DNA from: Pararge aegeria
Taxonomy: Eukaryota; Arthropoda; Insecta; Lepidoptera; Nymphalidae
Direction: 5' to 3'
NCBI RefSeq assembly: GCF_905163445.1
Contig: NC_053183.1
Span: 3,968,001 to 4,032,000, forward strand
Length of the DNA: 64,000 bases
Under the pieces are notes generated by a model. It was given only the letters and a program-made list of their open reading frames with translations, made no database searches and was not told the DNA's origin. The number at the start of each line of letters is the position of its first letter. Position 1 is the stretch's first letter. Position numbers and translations under genes: made by a program. Shown piece by piece: positions 1-11,800 of this stretch.

Positions 1-560
1 CAAATAATCTAATCCGAAATCTTAGGATGACAGATTGAATTTAGTAGTGCTATCCTTGTCTAGAGGGAAACACTATTTAATTCCATCTGCCATATGAAGG
101 TTTTGGATAAGATTAACTTTTGATTCCGAAGATAAGTACTTTTAACCGAGAGTTATCTCTAATTCATACCAAAGTCTGATGGTGCCCCTAATATTTAGGT
201 AGATAAATAGATTAGAAATAGATTTAATTTACTGTACGTAAGCGGAATAATGGACGGTTCGAAACAAATGTAGATTAAATAAAATGAATACAATAATATG
301 TAAAAACCCGCCTGATTTATTAATAAAAATGTTTTATTCATTAATTAATTAAATAAATTTATATTTGCTGATTAATATCCTGATAGTGATATCACTTCAA
401 CCGTTAAACAAAGGGTATTAGCGTACTTATTAATAGTGTTAATCGGAAATTAGGTACATAATTGGTGCGTACTGCCTACCTATTGCCCAGCTTTCGCCGT
501 TCAGTAATAAATTATCTACTTACATGAATTTTTATTGTTTATTTATGATTTATAATTATA
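1..560. other. AT-rich intergenic DNA
   Basis: I see no exon, RNA gene or recognisable repeat here. Confidence 0.5.
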
Positions 561-830
561 CTAGATGTGCCCTGCGGCTCCGCCCGCGCTTTGAGAGGCA
601 GCGTACTGCTACATAGTCTACACCTATATGAGATTTTTATATATTAATTTTCACAATTTTTTTTTTATCTTACGTTATTTTATTTTGTTTCAATGAAAAG
701 TATACTAGGTATATTATTTCTAATACCTCCAAGAATATGTATAACAAGTTTCATGAAGATCGGTTCAGTAGTTTTCGCGTGAAAGCATAACAAACAAACT
801 TACATTCACATTTATTATATTAGGGAAGGG
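561..830 (-). mobile_element. Lep1-like Helitron
   Basis: On the minus strand it runs from CCCTAATATAATAAATGTGAA through TGAACCGATCTTCATGAAAC to a GC-rich end GGGCACATCTAG. This is the standard layout of the non-autonomous lepidopteran Lep1 Helitrons, with a CTAG-type 3' end. No coding capacity. Confidence 0.7.
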
Positions 831-1059
831 AGGATTCACTAAGTTTTTGTTTGAAAATAACTTTTTCCATACAACTTTTTAAACTTTTACATGATTATCA
901 TTCGATGTGATTTTATTCCCGCGACGATACTCCATATCTCCGTTAAATGAAAACTAATTTTCATTTGTTTCTTTTTAAATTGATGCAGTGATTAGATATC
1001 ATTATACCTATGTGATATCAGTATTAGATGCATAATATGTTTGAAGCGGTGATAGCTCA

Positions 1060-1281
1060 GCACGGCTAGCATGGGCAGGAGACAATTACGGCGAAAGGAT
1101 ATAAATGTATCTACTCCCACAGCTTTATAAACTCTCAGAGCATTGCAAAACAAGTCGAAATAATATCCAAATAATATATTGTAGGGGTTATAACTGCTCT
1201 TATTCCATGTTCCAGTACTTTAGCAGGTGTACCTTCACGTTACTTACATCCCTTATCAGGGTATATAATCGGGGGATATCA
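1060..1281 (+). mobile_element. MITE-H, truncated (one end)
   Basis: It begins GCACGGCTAGCATGGGCAGG and carries TATATAATCGGGGGATAT near its right end. The same sequence family, with both ends, is at 4650-4900. The right inverted end is missing here. Confidence 0.55.
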
Positions 1282-1332
1282 TTTTGGACTGATGCTACTA
1301 AATTAAGTTATTGTGCGTCTTGAGCAATTAAA

Positions 1333-1515
1333 ATATCACTTGCCTCAACGGTGACTGAAAACATAGTGAGGAAACCTGCACGCCTGAGAGTTCTCCATAA
1401 TGTTCTCAAAGGTGTGTGGAAGTTCGGCCTAAACCCTTCTCATTGTGGGAGGAGACCCGTTCCCTGTAGTGGGCCGTTAATGGATCGATATGATGGTAAT
1501 GATGATACGTTACTG
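1333..1515 (+). mobile_element. SINE-A body and tail
   Basis: This is the common SINE-A body: AACGGTGACTGAAAACATAG, GTTCTCCATAATGTTCTCAA, CCCTGTAGTGGGCC and a GATGGTAATGATGAT tail. The tRNA-like head is missing. Copies recur across the window on both strands. Confidence 0.65.
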
Positions 1516-2886
1516 AAATGCCACCAGCATTTTAGTAACTGGTTCCTTACTTAGGTATATCTACTTCGCAAAGGACGGCATCCAAACACGCGCAATAATT
1601 GCAGAAGTTTGGTAAACAATAGGTATAAGCACCATTTATAATCACCTAGATTGGTGATGTCAGCAGGTACATAAAATCTTAGGGCTTCGATTTATATAAA
1701 TCATAGGTAGATATAAGGTTTTTTTTTGAAGCTATAGGCTTTATACGAGACTATAACTACACTACTATTTATTTCTAAAGCAAAATAAAAAAAATCTTTA
1801 TTCATACTTATATGTATTTAAAATAATATAACAAAAAAATAATGTTTTCTACGACTTACCTTGAATGTATCGGTAATCAGCTTCAATGGAACTAACTTAG
1901 AAGTCACTCAACACCATAACAAAGTAACTACGTGAGATAATATTTTAACCAATAAACAGTACATAAACGTTCGAAGCTTTAAAATACTCGAAACGTATTG
2001 AAAAGCGCCACCGAAAAAAAAAACGTAAAGTTCAACATACGCCGAGGAATGCTTGCATTTCAACCCACCGAAGTCCCGGTCGGCTCAGATATTACTTGCA
2101 AGTTGAAATGTAGCTTATAAAAACTTGTTTGTATCCGCACTACACAATAAATAAACTTTTAGTGAAATTAAAGCACATAACTCGAGTGTTCTGAAAGTTT
2201 TGATTCATCGTTAACTGCCTGTCACTTTGTACGCGCCATCGACACGACTGTCTCGTTCCGAGGTTCAAACCAATATGGCGGGTTGAACGAAACGACCTGA
2301 AGGGCGAACGAAGGCAAGCCGTGATTGCTTGAATGAGTGAAATGAATCCGTTCGAAGCTAAGTATGAGCACACGCCATGGTAGAGCCTGCTTTGATAGCA
2401 ACGTCTTTACATTTCTTTCTTTACAAATCTTATGTCAGTGGACTAAGGTTCAATTTGTTTTATTTATTTTTAATGCCTTTTTAAGTTATTCATTCATTGC
2501 ATTATTATTATTTTTTTTTTATTTAACTGCTTATTGCAGTCATAACAACGTACCTAGGAAGCTAGAGTAGGTGGCCATTGCAACCTTTTATTGAGGATAC
2601 AAACACAAAGTTAGCCGGTTAGGTACCTACTTTGATTGCAAAAGTTTCATAGTAGAAAAATATAGATGCAGTGACATCTCTGTTGACAAAACTATGACTT
2701 AACATTAAGACAATGTCAACAAGCTTGGTAACCGAAAGTAGGTCAAAAACACTATGGTTCAAAGTGGGTTCAAATCTAAAAACGTGCTAATGACGTAGAA
2801 TTTCTATTTATTTTTGATTTATTTTAAGAAATTATGAGTTAATTCTCATTCATTAAATCTACAAATTCGGCGTAGTCACTTAAAAC
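1516..2886. other. Upstream region of the CIMIP2 gene
   Basis: This is AT-rich sequence with no coding exon that I can support. Any non-coding 5' exon and the promoter of the CIMIP2 gene should lie here or at the edge of exon 1. No TATA box or clear initiator is evident. Confidence 0.4.
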
Positions 2887-5800
2887 ATGGCGTTGGACTT
2901 GGTCAGCATCGCGCAACCTCATTATATACCCGGGTTAGTAATCCGAAATAATATATCCTTACTATTATTATAAATGTGTGTTTGTTTATTTCGCTATCCG
3001 TCACGCTCTAACTAAGCAGTCAATCGACTTGAGTTTTGGCATTGTGTTAGTAGAATGGACGGAGTGTAAGATAGGCTACTTTTTATCCTAGGATAACAAA
3101 CGGTTCCCACGGGATTTAAAAAATAAACGAGGACGAAGGTTGTGAGCAACAGCTAGTATATTTATACTTATTGTAGCTAGTGTTGCCCAAATGCAAGAAC
3201 AAGACGAGACTTAGCCAGTCTTGGTCTTGGTCTTGCGCCAATACACCTGGTCTTGGTCTTGGTCTTGGTCTTGCGCTCCCAGTCTTGGTCTTGGTCTTGG
3301 TCTTGCAGCAAGAGTCTTGCAAGTCTTGCAATTACCTATTAGTCTATTACTATTTATTAAAGTTTACTTTAAATCTTAGAAAAACGTATTAGAATTGGAA
3401 CATTGTGAGCCATAGTAAAGATCAAGCAGATTAATAAATAACTGAAGATTTGATAAGAAATTCGAAAAATCAACTGACCTATATGTCGTTTTCCATGGAA
3501 GTAACTGTTTCTTAATAAACATTTATGATTTATAAGCTTACATTTGCTAAAACATGTAAAAAAACAAATTAATTACAATAACTTGACTGTATTTTGAAGA
3601 ACAATACTTATCTGTCTAGAAAGAGATTGAACCCTCAACTTATAAGAAATTTAATAAAAGAGTTTTACGATTTATCATTTATTTGAATAAAAAATAAAAT
3701 ACAACACAAATCAACAGCTTTATCATTAGGTTATGATACTTTATATCAATTCTTTTGACCAAGCATTAATACAAAGTAACCATCTGGCTGACTCATCACT
3801 TAACCTATTTCTATGTTTTCTAATTACTAATGATGCTTTAGAAAATAACCTCTCAGCAGGTACTGAAGTTGCAGGTATTGAGAGAAAATCACGGGCCATT
3901 TTCGATAAAATCGGATACTCTGTCTCATGCGTCCTCCACCAATCTAAAATCACCAATCTGAAACTTATTTATTCTTTGGAACACCTGTAGGTACTCTTAA
4001 AATTCGAAATTATTTTGCATGAATAGTGTCAAATGTTATGATTTCGGCGCGGCGGCAACGATTGTTTTAGATTTCAAAAGAAGCCGCCGGCGCGTGTATC
4101 ATAACCATGTACTTCCGAAAAGCGGCAAATTTCTTTGAGAAGTAAGTACAAAACCTTTGATGCCGCATTATCAAAGTGCCGATGGTTAAAACATAACTAT
4201 GCATGCACTCAGTTTGATTTTAATAGATATTTTTTTATTCGCTATGTTTATGGTATTAGTCGTAATGCGCATAGGTCCAGTTTTTCATATTCTTTGATAT
4301 AGTTTTTTGCGTCTCATAGAATTCCTAAGCGTACCTACCTACCTATACACCGAACTGTTACACCTAACTACTCCGTGAAATAGCGCTAAGTCCTAGCTGC
4401 AAGACGCAAGAGTCTTGCAGGCTATGTCTTGTTCTTGCTCAAGTCTTGCACGGTCAGTCTTGGTCTTGGTCTTGCTAAAAATACGCGGTCTTGTTCTTGG
4501 TCTTGGTCTTGCAAAAACGCAAGAACAAGACCAAGACTGCAAGACCAAGACTGAATTTGGGCAACACTAATTGTAGCAATGGAGAGAGAGCTATGCTCGG
4601 AGTATAGAAGAGCCAGAGTTACGGACATAGCTAAACGAGTCGCGAACCAGCAGGGCTAGCACGGGCAGGAGACAAAAATTATATCCCCCGATTATATCCC
4701 CTGACAGGGGATATAATTAACGTGTCCACCTGCTAAAGCACGGGAACATGGAATGGAAGAAGTAATCCCCTAGTTAATACACATATTTGGATATTGTATC
4801 CATTTGTGCGCCTATGCTCTGAGAGTTGATAAAGTGGTGGGAGAAGATACTATTTTATCAGTTCCCAGGAGAGATCCTCCTGCCCACGCTAGCCGTGCAC
4901 ATATACTTAGCTCAGAGAACCGAGGGGCCGTCCCAAGCTGCTAGAATGAAATTGGATCACATAAGAAGTGAAGAGATCCATAAACCAGACCATACGCAGA
5001 GTTACCAACGAATCGTGAAACTGAAGTGGCAATGGGTCGGGCACTTAGCTCGTAGAACCGATGGGCGCTAGGGTCCCAAGTTGCTGATATAACGACCGAG
5101 CAAACGCAGCGTTGGTCGATCCGATGTTTTGTTTGCCAGGTGGGCAGACCACATGAAATAAATCACAGGAAGTCGCTGTTGTTTGTAACATAATAATTGC
5201 CTGACCAAGCAGATCTGTTAAAAGCTGATAGTTTTCCACTTACCATCAGGTGAACCATCTGCTCGGTCCATTAATTAATACCATAAAGGAAGGCTTAAGG
5301 ACCAAGGCAACATGCACCCGAGCCTTGATGTCCCCTTGATGTGTTACATAACTTACATAACAATCTCTGACATGTCAACACAATAAAGAATAATTTGTGA
5401 TTAATCCTTGAAGTTTATCGCACATCGCCTCGAAAGTTGCGGTAACTTCAGGAAACGCAAGTAGCTTTGAAGTCTCCGCTTCGAACGCTACTATACAACG
5501 TTTAACAAAGAATATTGAGAATAACGAAATAATATTGAAGGATGGATAAGTATACTTTATAAGGAATCGCTCTGTAAAAACATTAATCGAAAGTAGCATA
5601 TATTTTTTCCATACAAACAATTCAAAACATTCTAAGTGTTTACTTACGACAACCCTTTTGAAGATAAAAGACAGACACGCGCATAGTACCTACGGTACAA
5701 GACGCGTACCTAATAAAGTTACTGGAGTCACATGATTTTAATTTTGCATGTGATGCTGCACTTATTTCTATAAGTAAAAACTATGGCAGTGGTTTACCTA

Positions 5801-8800
5801 AAAACTATTAGGTTTTCGGTTTCACAGATAAGTCTCAGAGACGGTACATAATGTACCTCTAAAGCCTGTAAAGTGTTATTTCGGTTGTCATTTACACGTT
5901 GTATACAATTCGTAAATACCAAAGTATAGAAAAAGAGTATAAGAAATACATATAAAAGGATATCAAATACATACTGTTATTATAAATGCGAAAGTATGTC
6001 TGTTTGTTTGTTAGGCCCTTATTAAGAAACCAATCTACTTGATTTTTAGCAAATAGTTAGTTGAAAGGACGGAGAGTGACATATGACACTACTTTTTATG
6101 TTTTACCGTGACCAGACCCAAACCACGAAGTGTTTTGTCGCGTGTTACTGGCGTTAGGTAATCGAATTTTCAGTGCTGAAAAAGATTTAACTTGTGATGT
6201 ATTTGTGGCGATGTACGATAAACTTATTAGGGTTGTGCAACAATTCCCAATTCGCACCATAAGTTCATAACAAAGCAATAAATAAGAGTATATCGAATGT
6301 GATTTATGATAAAGTCACAGTGTCGCGCGGGTCAAAAAATAAATATCCTTTATGTTGAAGTGTCCATGGCCGGACTTCGTGACGTTTTCACTTTTTGATT
6401 GCTTCATCTCGTTAGCCACAGATATTAACCAATATCGGGTAGAGTTAATTGGATAGTCAATAAGATGGACAAAAAAATTAAAAATTAGTTATTATATTTT
6501 CATGCTTGTATTATTTATGCTTAGCGGGCGATGGAGAGAGCTATACTAGGAGATCTATACGTGATCAAATCAAAAATGAGGAGATCCGTCGAAGAATTAG
6601 AATTACCGATGTCGACTCAGCTAGTCGCGAAACTGAAGTGGCAATGGGCAGGGCACATAGCTCGGAGAACCGATGGACGTTGGGGTCTTAAGGTGCTGGA
6701 ATGGCGACCCCGCATCGGTAAACGCAGCGTAGGTCGGCCCCCAACAAGGTGGACGGATGACATCAGGCGAGTCGCTTGGAGCCGCTGGAGGCTAGCGGCC
6801 CAGGACCGTGTATTGTGGAACTCCCTACAAAAGACCTATGTCCAGCAGTGGACGTCAATTGGTTGAAATGATGATGATGATGATGATTTATGCTAGTTGT
6901 TGCCCACGTTCTTGGTATGCTTTTATTACGGATTTTTACAAATCCCGTGGGGAAAACTTGTTGTCCTGTGATAAAAAGTAGCCTATGTTACCATGTCGAT
7001 TCAACTTACCAAAAATCGAGTTGATTGGTTTTTTTAATTAGGGCGTGAAGGAAACAAACAAACACACTTTCGCATTTATAATATTAGTAGAGAGTAGAGT
7101 TAATGTGTAGTATAGTATGGATTGCACTATATACACATCTTAACGGTATCTGGTTAGCTACTGATCTTGATTCCTGTAAAAACCGGCCAAAGTATAGGGC
7201 TTTTCTATCAAGAGATTGAAATTTGGCGGTGATTCACCCCGGTGTTCGGAGATAAAGTTAAGCTGTCGGTCCTGCACCTGATCTCTTTCTGGTCGGGTTG
7301 GAGCTGCCGTTCCCTTCGGACTATACGAGTGAGGGAATAGAGAGTGCACATGTGTTTGCGTACACATTTGAGCACTATAATATCTCTCACGTTGTTGAAA
7401 AATCTCTCTGGAGATTCACCACCACACCGTGACCAAAATCGGTGTTTTTACTTCTTAATTGCACACTATAAAACTAGGTGCAAAGGTTATCTCATATGAT
7501 GGAGGTTTTCTCTTTTTCTAATTATAATTTAGTTTCTGTCAAAATAGCCTCTTATAAAAAGAGGGAAATATTTTTAGAGTTATGTATGTTTGTATGTATG
7601 TCTCTTTGTTCCACCATAACTTATAAGCTAGCTGGCTGGTGAGTGCTACTAAAAATTTGTTTTTGCTTGAATTGTTGAAATTTCAACCGTCCTTTTGAGT
7701 TAACTTCGTTCAATTTTCGGCAGGCACCTCATAACTATTCGCAGTTATGTGCGTTGTATCAGTGAAGGAAAACATCGCGAGGAAACCTGCATACCTGAGA
7801 GTTCTCAATAATGTTCTCAAAGGCGTGTGAAGTCTACAACTCTGCAATTAGCCAGCGCGGTGGACTACGGCCCGAACCCTTCTAATTCTGTGAGGAGACC
7901 CGTTCACGTAGTGTGCGGGAAATGGGTTATTAATGATGTTCGTACTTTATAGTTACACGGGCCACTGTCCGGAATACAAGTACCGTATCGGCGACACGTA
8001 TGGCTCAACCACTCACAAGATCCTTCTGGACCCCAGCGTCAGCCATTCCGAAAGGCTAGTGCTCTCTGATAGAACTGCTGATGATTTTCAGGTAATCAAT
8101 TATTTTGTAGAGCCCACAAATCCGCACAGGGCCAGCGTGGTGGACTACGGTCCTATTATAATGCTAAGGATTACTTAAACGGTAAAAAAGCTTGGGTGTA
8201 AATTGCTCTAACTTCATAGCTTAATATAAATTAACTGTGAGATGGTGATAACAAAAAAAAAATTACCCGGCTAAGTTTGTTGTGGGCTCTTGGGCTTTAG
8301 GCCAGGCCGCGTTTGGATCCCTCGTAGCTTTAGGTTTAAGTCCCCGAACGAAGTTATCACCATCCCCTTACAATTATGTAAATTATATGTATGAACGCTT
8401 CATAAGTGTCTGCGATAGGCCTACATGAATAAGGAAATTTTGAATTTGAATTTACGGCCTACACCCGTCTCATTGTGGTGTCCGGTAGTGGGTTAATAAT
8501 TGATATTATGATTCTATTATTTTACCGCTCTAATAATACTGCTACATCAATCATAGCTGAGACCACTCGCGACCAACTCACCTTTTGAAAAAAATAACTA
8601 AATCAAAATCATTTCAATGTTATAACACAGAGATGAGCAAGATGGCCGGCGCCACATAATGGCGGATTAAATCTTTTCTCAAAACTCCCTCTATACTGGT
8701 ATGAAATGAAAGGTCTTGATATGACAAATTTGAATGCGAGTTGGCCGCCAACACGAAATTGCAAAAATATATTTTTTTAACAATTCCCTTAATGTGGTTG

Positions 8801-11800
8801 TCAAATGAAAGGGCTTGACTAGTAGAATAAAGTACCTACACTGTATTTAAAGTCGGGGGTTTTGTAAATGTTTGTAATACTATGTGTTAATGACATTTAA
8901 TAAAGCTAATCACAGAATTAAGAACATACAGAAAACGTACACACGACTAATATTGAAGCATCAAAAACCACTCCACTTTGTAGTGTTTTCGACTTAACGG
9001 GTCGTCACTTCATACCATTTAGCAGTTGACAGTAATTATTTTAGCTCTAATGTTTGAAATTCAAATTCAAATCTCAAATTTGATCTTATAATAAAACATA
9101 ACAAGTTCCGTGCTACAATCTGCCATTCTATGGCATGCAAATTATATCAACACCTTAATTATAAAATTATTTTTCCATTTTATACAAAATGTCAGAAAAT
9201 TAAGGTAACAAAACTGTGCGATTAAATAACAGTGTCAACTTCAAATTAAATAATATAAAGTAAACAAAAATATAAATACAATTATTTAAACCTTTAGATT
9301 TAGATATTCGTCTACTGAATAAAACTGACGAAGCATAAGCCATTCAATAATTTTAATCTTAAATTTAAACGTTTTCCACGAAATGGGAAAATGTTTGTGA
9401 GCTAGCAACACTCCGCGGGTCTAAAGTGAGACGTGTACGGGTCGTTTTTACTGTTTTTGACTACAACGCACTACATTCAATAATGACTGGGATTATATAT
9501 GTTCTTAATTCAAAGTACCTAATATAAATGTTTCAAAGAACGCTATGCAAATTTATCTGAACTGTTCCTAGATGATTTTGACTAAGTATCGCCATTTTCT
9601 AAGCGTTACCAATCACTTTCGCTCCACTAAAAAATCGATTAAGACACTATAAAAACGCAAAATAAACTTTATAACGGATACACTTACCTAGTTTTCGAGT
9701 AACACTTTCGAAATACCTGGCATGTGTAGATGCAATTGAGATGTTTATCATAGAAATACTTATAATCCTTATCAGATATTCCGTCCGCCGCGAACTGACA
9801 TCGACGTGGTGAACGCGAGGTTTCGCAACGGCGATCCAGTGTACAAGCATCCCATGATACCGGGATATGAAGGTAAATGCTATAAAGTAGATTGCTTTAC
9901 AAGTCGTGTTTGTCTGGTGGGCTGTTTCCACCTTGACCAGATACCGACAAAGACGACAGCAGCGGTGAGAACTGTGGATTTATGTGGGGGTCCCTGGTTC
10001 GATTCCCGACAGGGGAAATTTGGGAATTTAAAATTTCCGAATTTTCTTTAGTCTGGTCTGTTGGGGCTAGTTACCACCCTACCGACAAAGACGTGCCGCT
10101 AAGCGATTTAGCGTTCCGGTACGATGACGCGTAGAAACCTATTAGCCCGTTACCATCTTAGACTGCATCATCACTGACCTACCAGCAGGTGAGATTGCAG
10201 TCAAAGGCTAACTTGTAGTGGAATAAAAAAAAAAGTGCCGCTTAGCGATTTAGCGTTCCGGTACGATGTCGAGTACCGACTACTGAAATCTACGCAATTC
10301 AACTAAAAAATCAATCTTACTAGTGATGCAAACAAAAAAATAGTGAGCATTTTAAAGCCAATGGCCAAAACACATGACACAATAAAAACGTAAAACTATA
10401 ACAATAGTAGGTATGGTGTAATGGAAATCAAAGAAGACGTTTTGTTTCATAGGTATGTGCCGCAATATGCAAAGTGGGTAAATCTTACCCACGCAATACG
10501 CACTTTATTACGTTAGATCTATAACCACGTTGCATTTATGGTATTACTAAATGTATTCTTTTTATTTACTCTTTATATATTGAGCATTCGGTTCACCTGT
10601 TGTTAATGCTTTTCTCAATTCGTCGAAGTCTTTTTTTTACCCGATTACTCAAAGACGACTGTACCGATTTGAAAAAATCTTTTTTTGTTATAGTTTTTAT
10701 TATAAAATCAACAATAATGTAACCCAAAGTAGCAAATTTTTGCCTATAAAGTTATTTATTCGGCGTTCGCAGTGAAAAGTATTAATGATATTACATTAAA
10801 AAAAAATGTACTAAATGCCTAAGTACACATTATTACCTACAAAAAAGTCCGCGAGGGAATATATCTAACTATCATGTATCAAATATATAAATTCGTTTTT
10901 TTTAATAACCTAAAATCCATACGAAAAATATGATAATGCAAACACAATACCAACACGAAATACCTACAACAAGAATCATAGAAAAGTTAGATTATATGAG
11001 TCGCTCATTGAAAGTTAATAAATAAATAAATAAATAAACTACGACAATACACACATCGCCATCTAGCCCCAAAGTAAGCGTAGCTTGTGTGTGTTATGGT
11101 TACTAAGACAACTGATGAATATTTTTATGAATAATGTATATAAATACTTATAACATACAAACACTCAGACACTGAAAAACATTCATGATCATCACACAAA
11201 AAATTTCCAGTTGTGAGAATTTTTTAAAGTTCATTACCAATAAGGAATATTCAAATTTACCTACCAAATGGCCGCTGACCGAAAGACCGTTGCATAAAAA
11301 ATAATGCCTCTGTCCTAATGCGGAAAGTCGGTCACCATGTAAGTAAGTATAAATAATAAATATTGCCTAAATAATCCAAAAAATGCATGTTAACGGTCTT
11401 CGGTAAACATTTTAAGCAAATGTTCTCCGTGCTATCCGTAGCCATACTGTGTAGCCTTAGTACAAGTTTTGTTCGCTCGCAATCGAGACGCTGTCCCCCG
11501 ATTTCTGACGTCACCTGGACGTGGATCCTTACGACGGTCACGGGGGCGATCGGACTAAACAATGATTAGTCCAAAAGTCCACCAACAGTCAGATTAACGT
11601 CGAACCGAGCCGAGGTCTGAGTCCTCGCAGGAGGCACCCTCGGGTCGACGTCTCCCACTCTCCCCCCCGATGTCGTCGAGCCCTGGGGCTCTTCTCATGG
11701 CGAGCTTTCGCGCTCGCCCCACTCCCCCGGTGACGCCGTAGCAACCCCTCAGGTGGTTATCGGCAAGTGTCCTTCCGAAAAAGCAAAAAAAAAAATGCAA

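Noticed and set aside
3116..3392. Lys-Thr or Leu-Gly repeat peptides on both strands (also 4422-4628)
   Set aside because: They come from the (TCTTGG)n subterminal arrays of the hAT element and are not genes.
6096..6278. 60-aa minus-strand frame near a Lep1 fragment
   Set aside because: No motif, no splice partner and low-quality composition.
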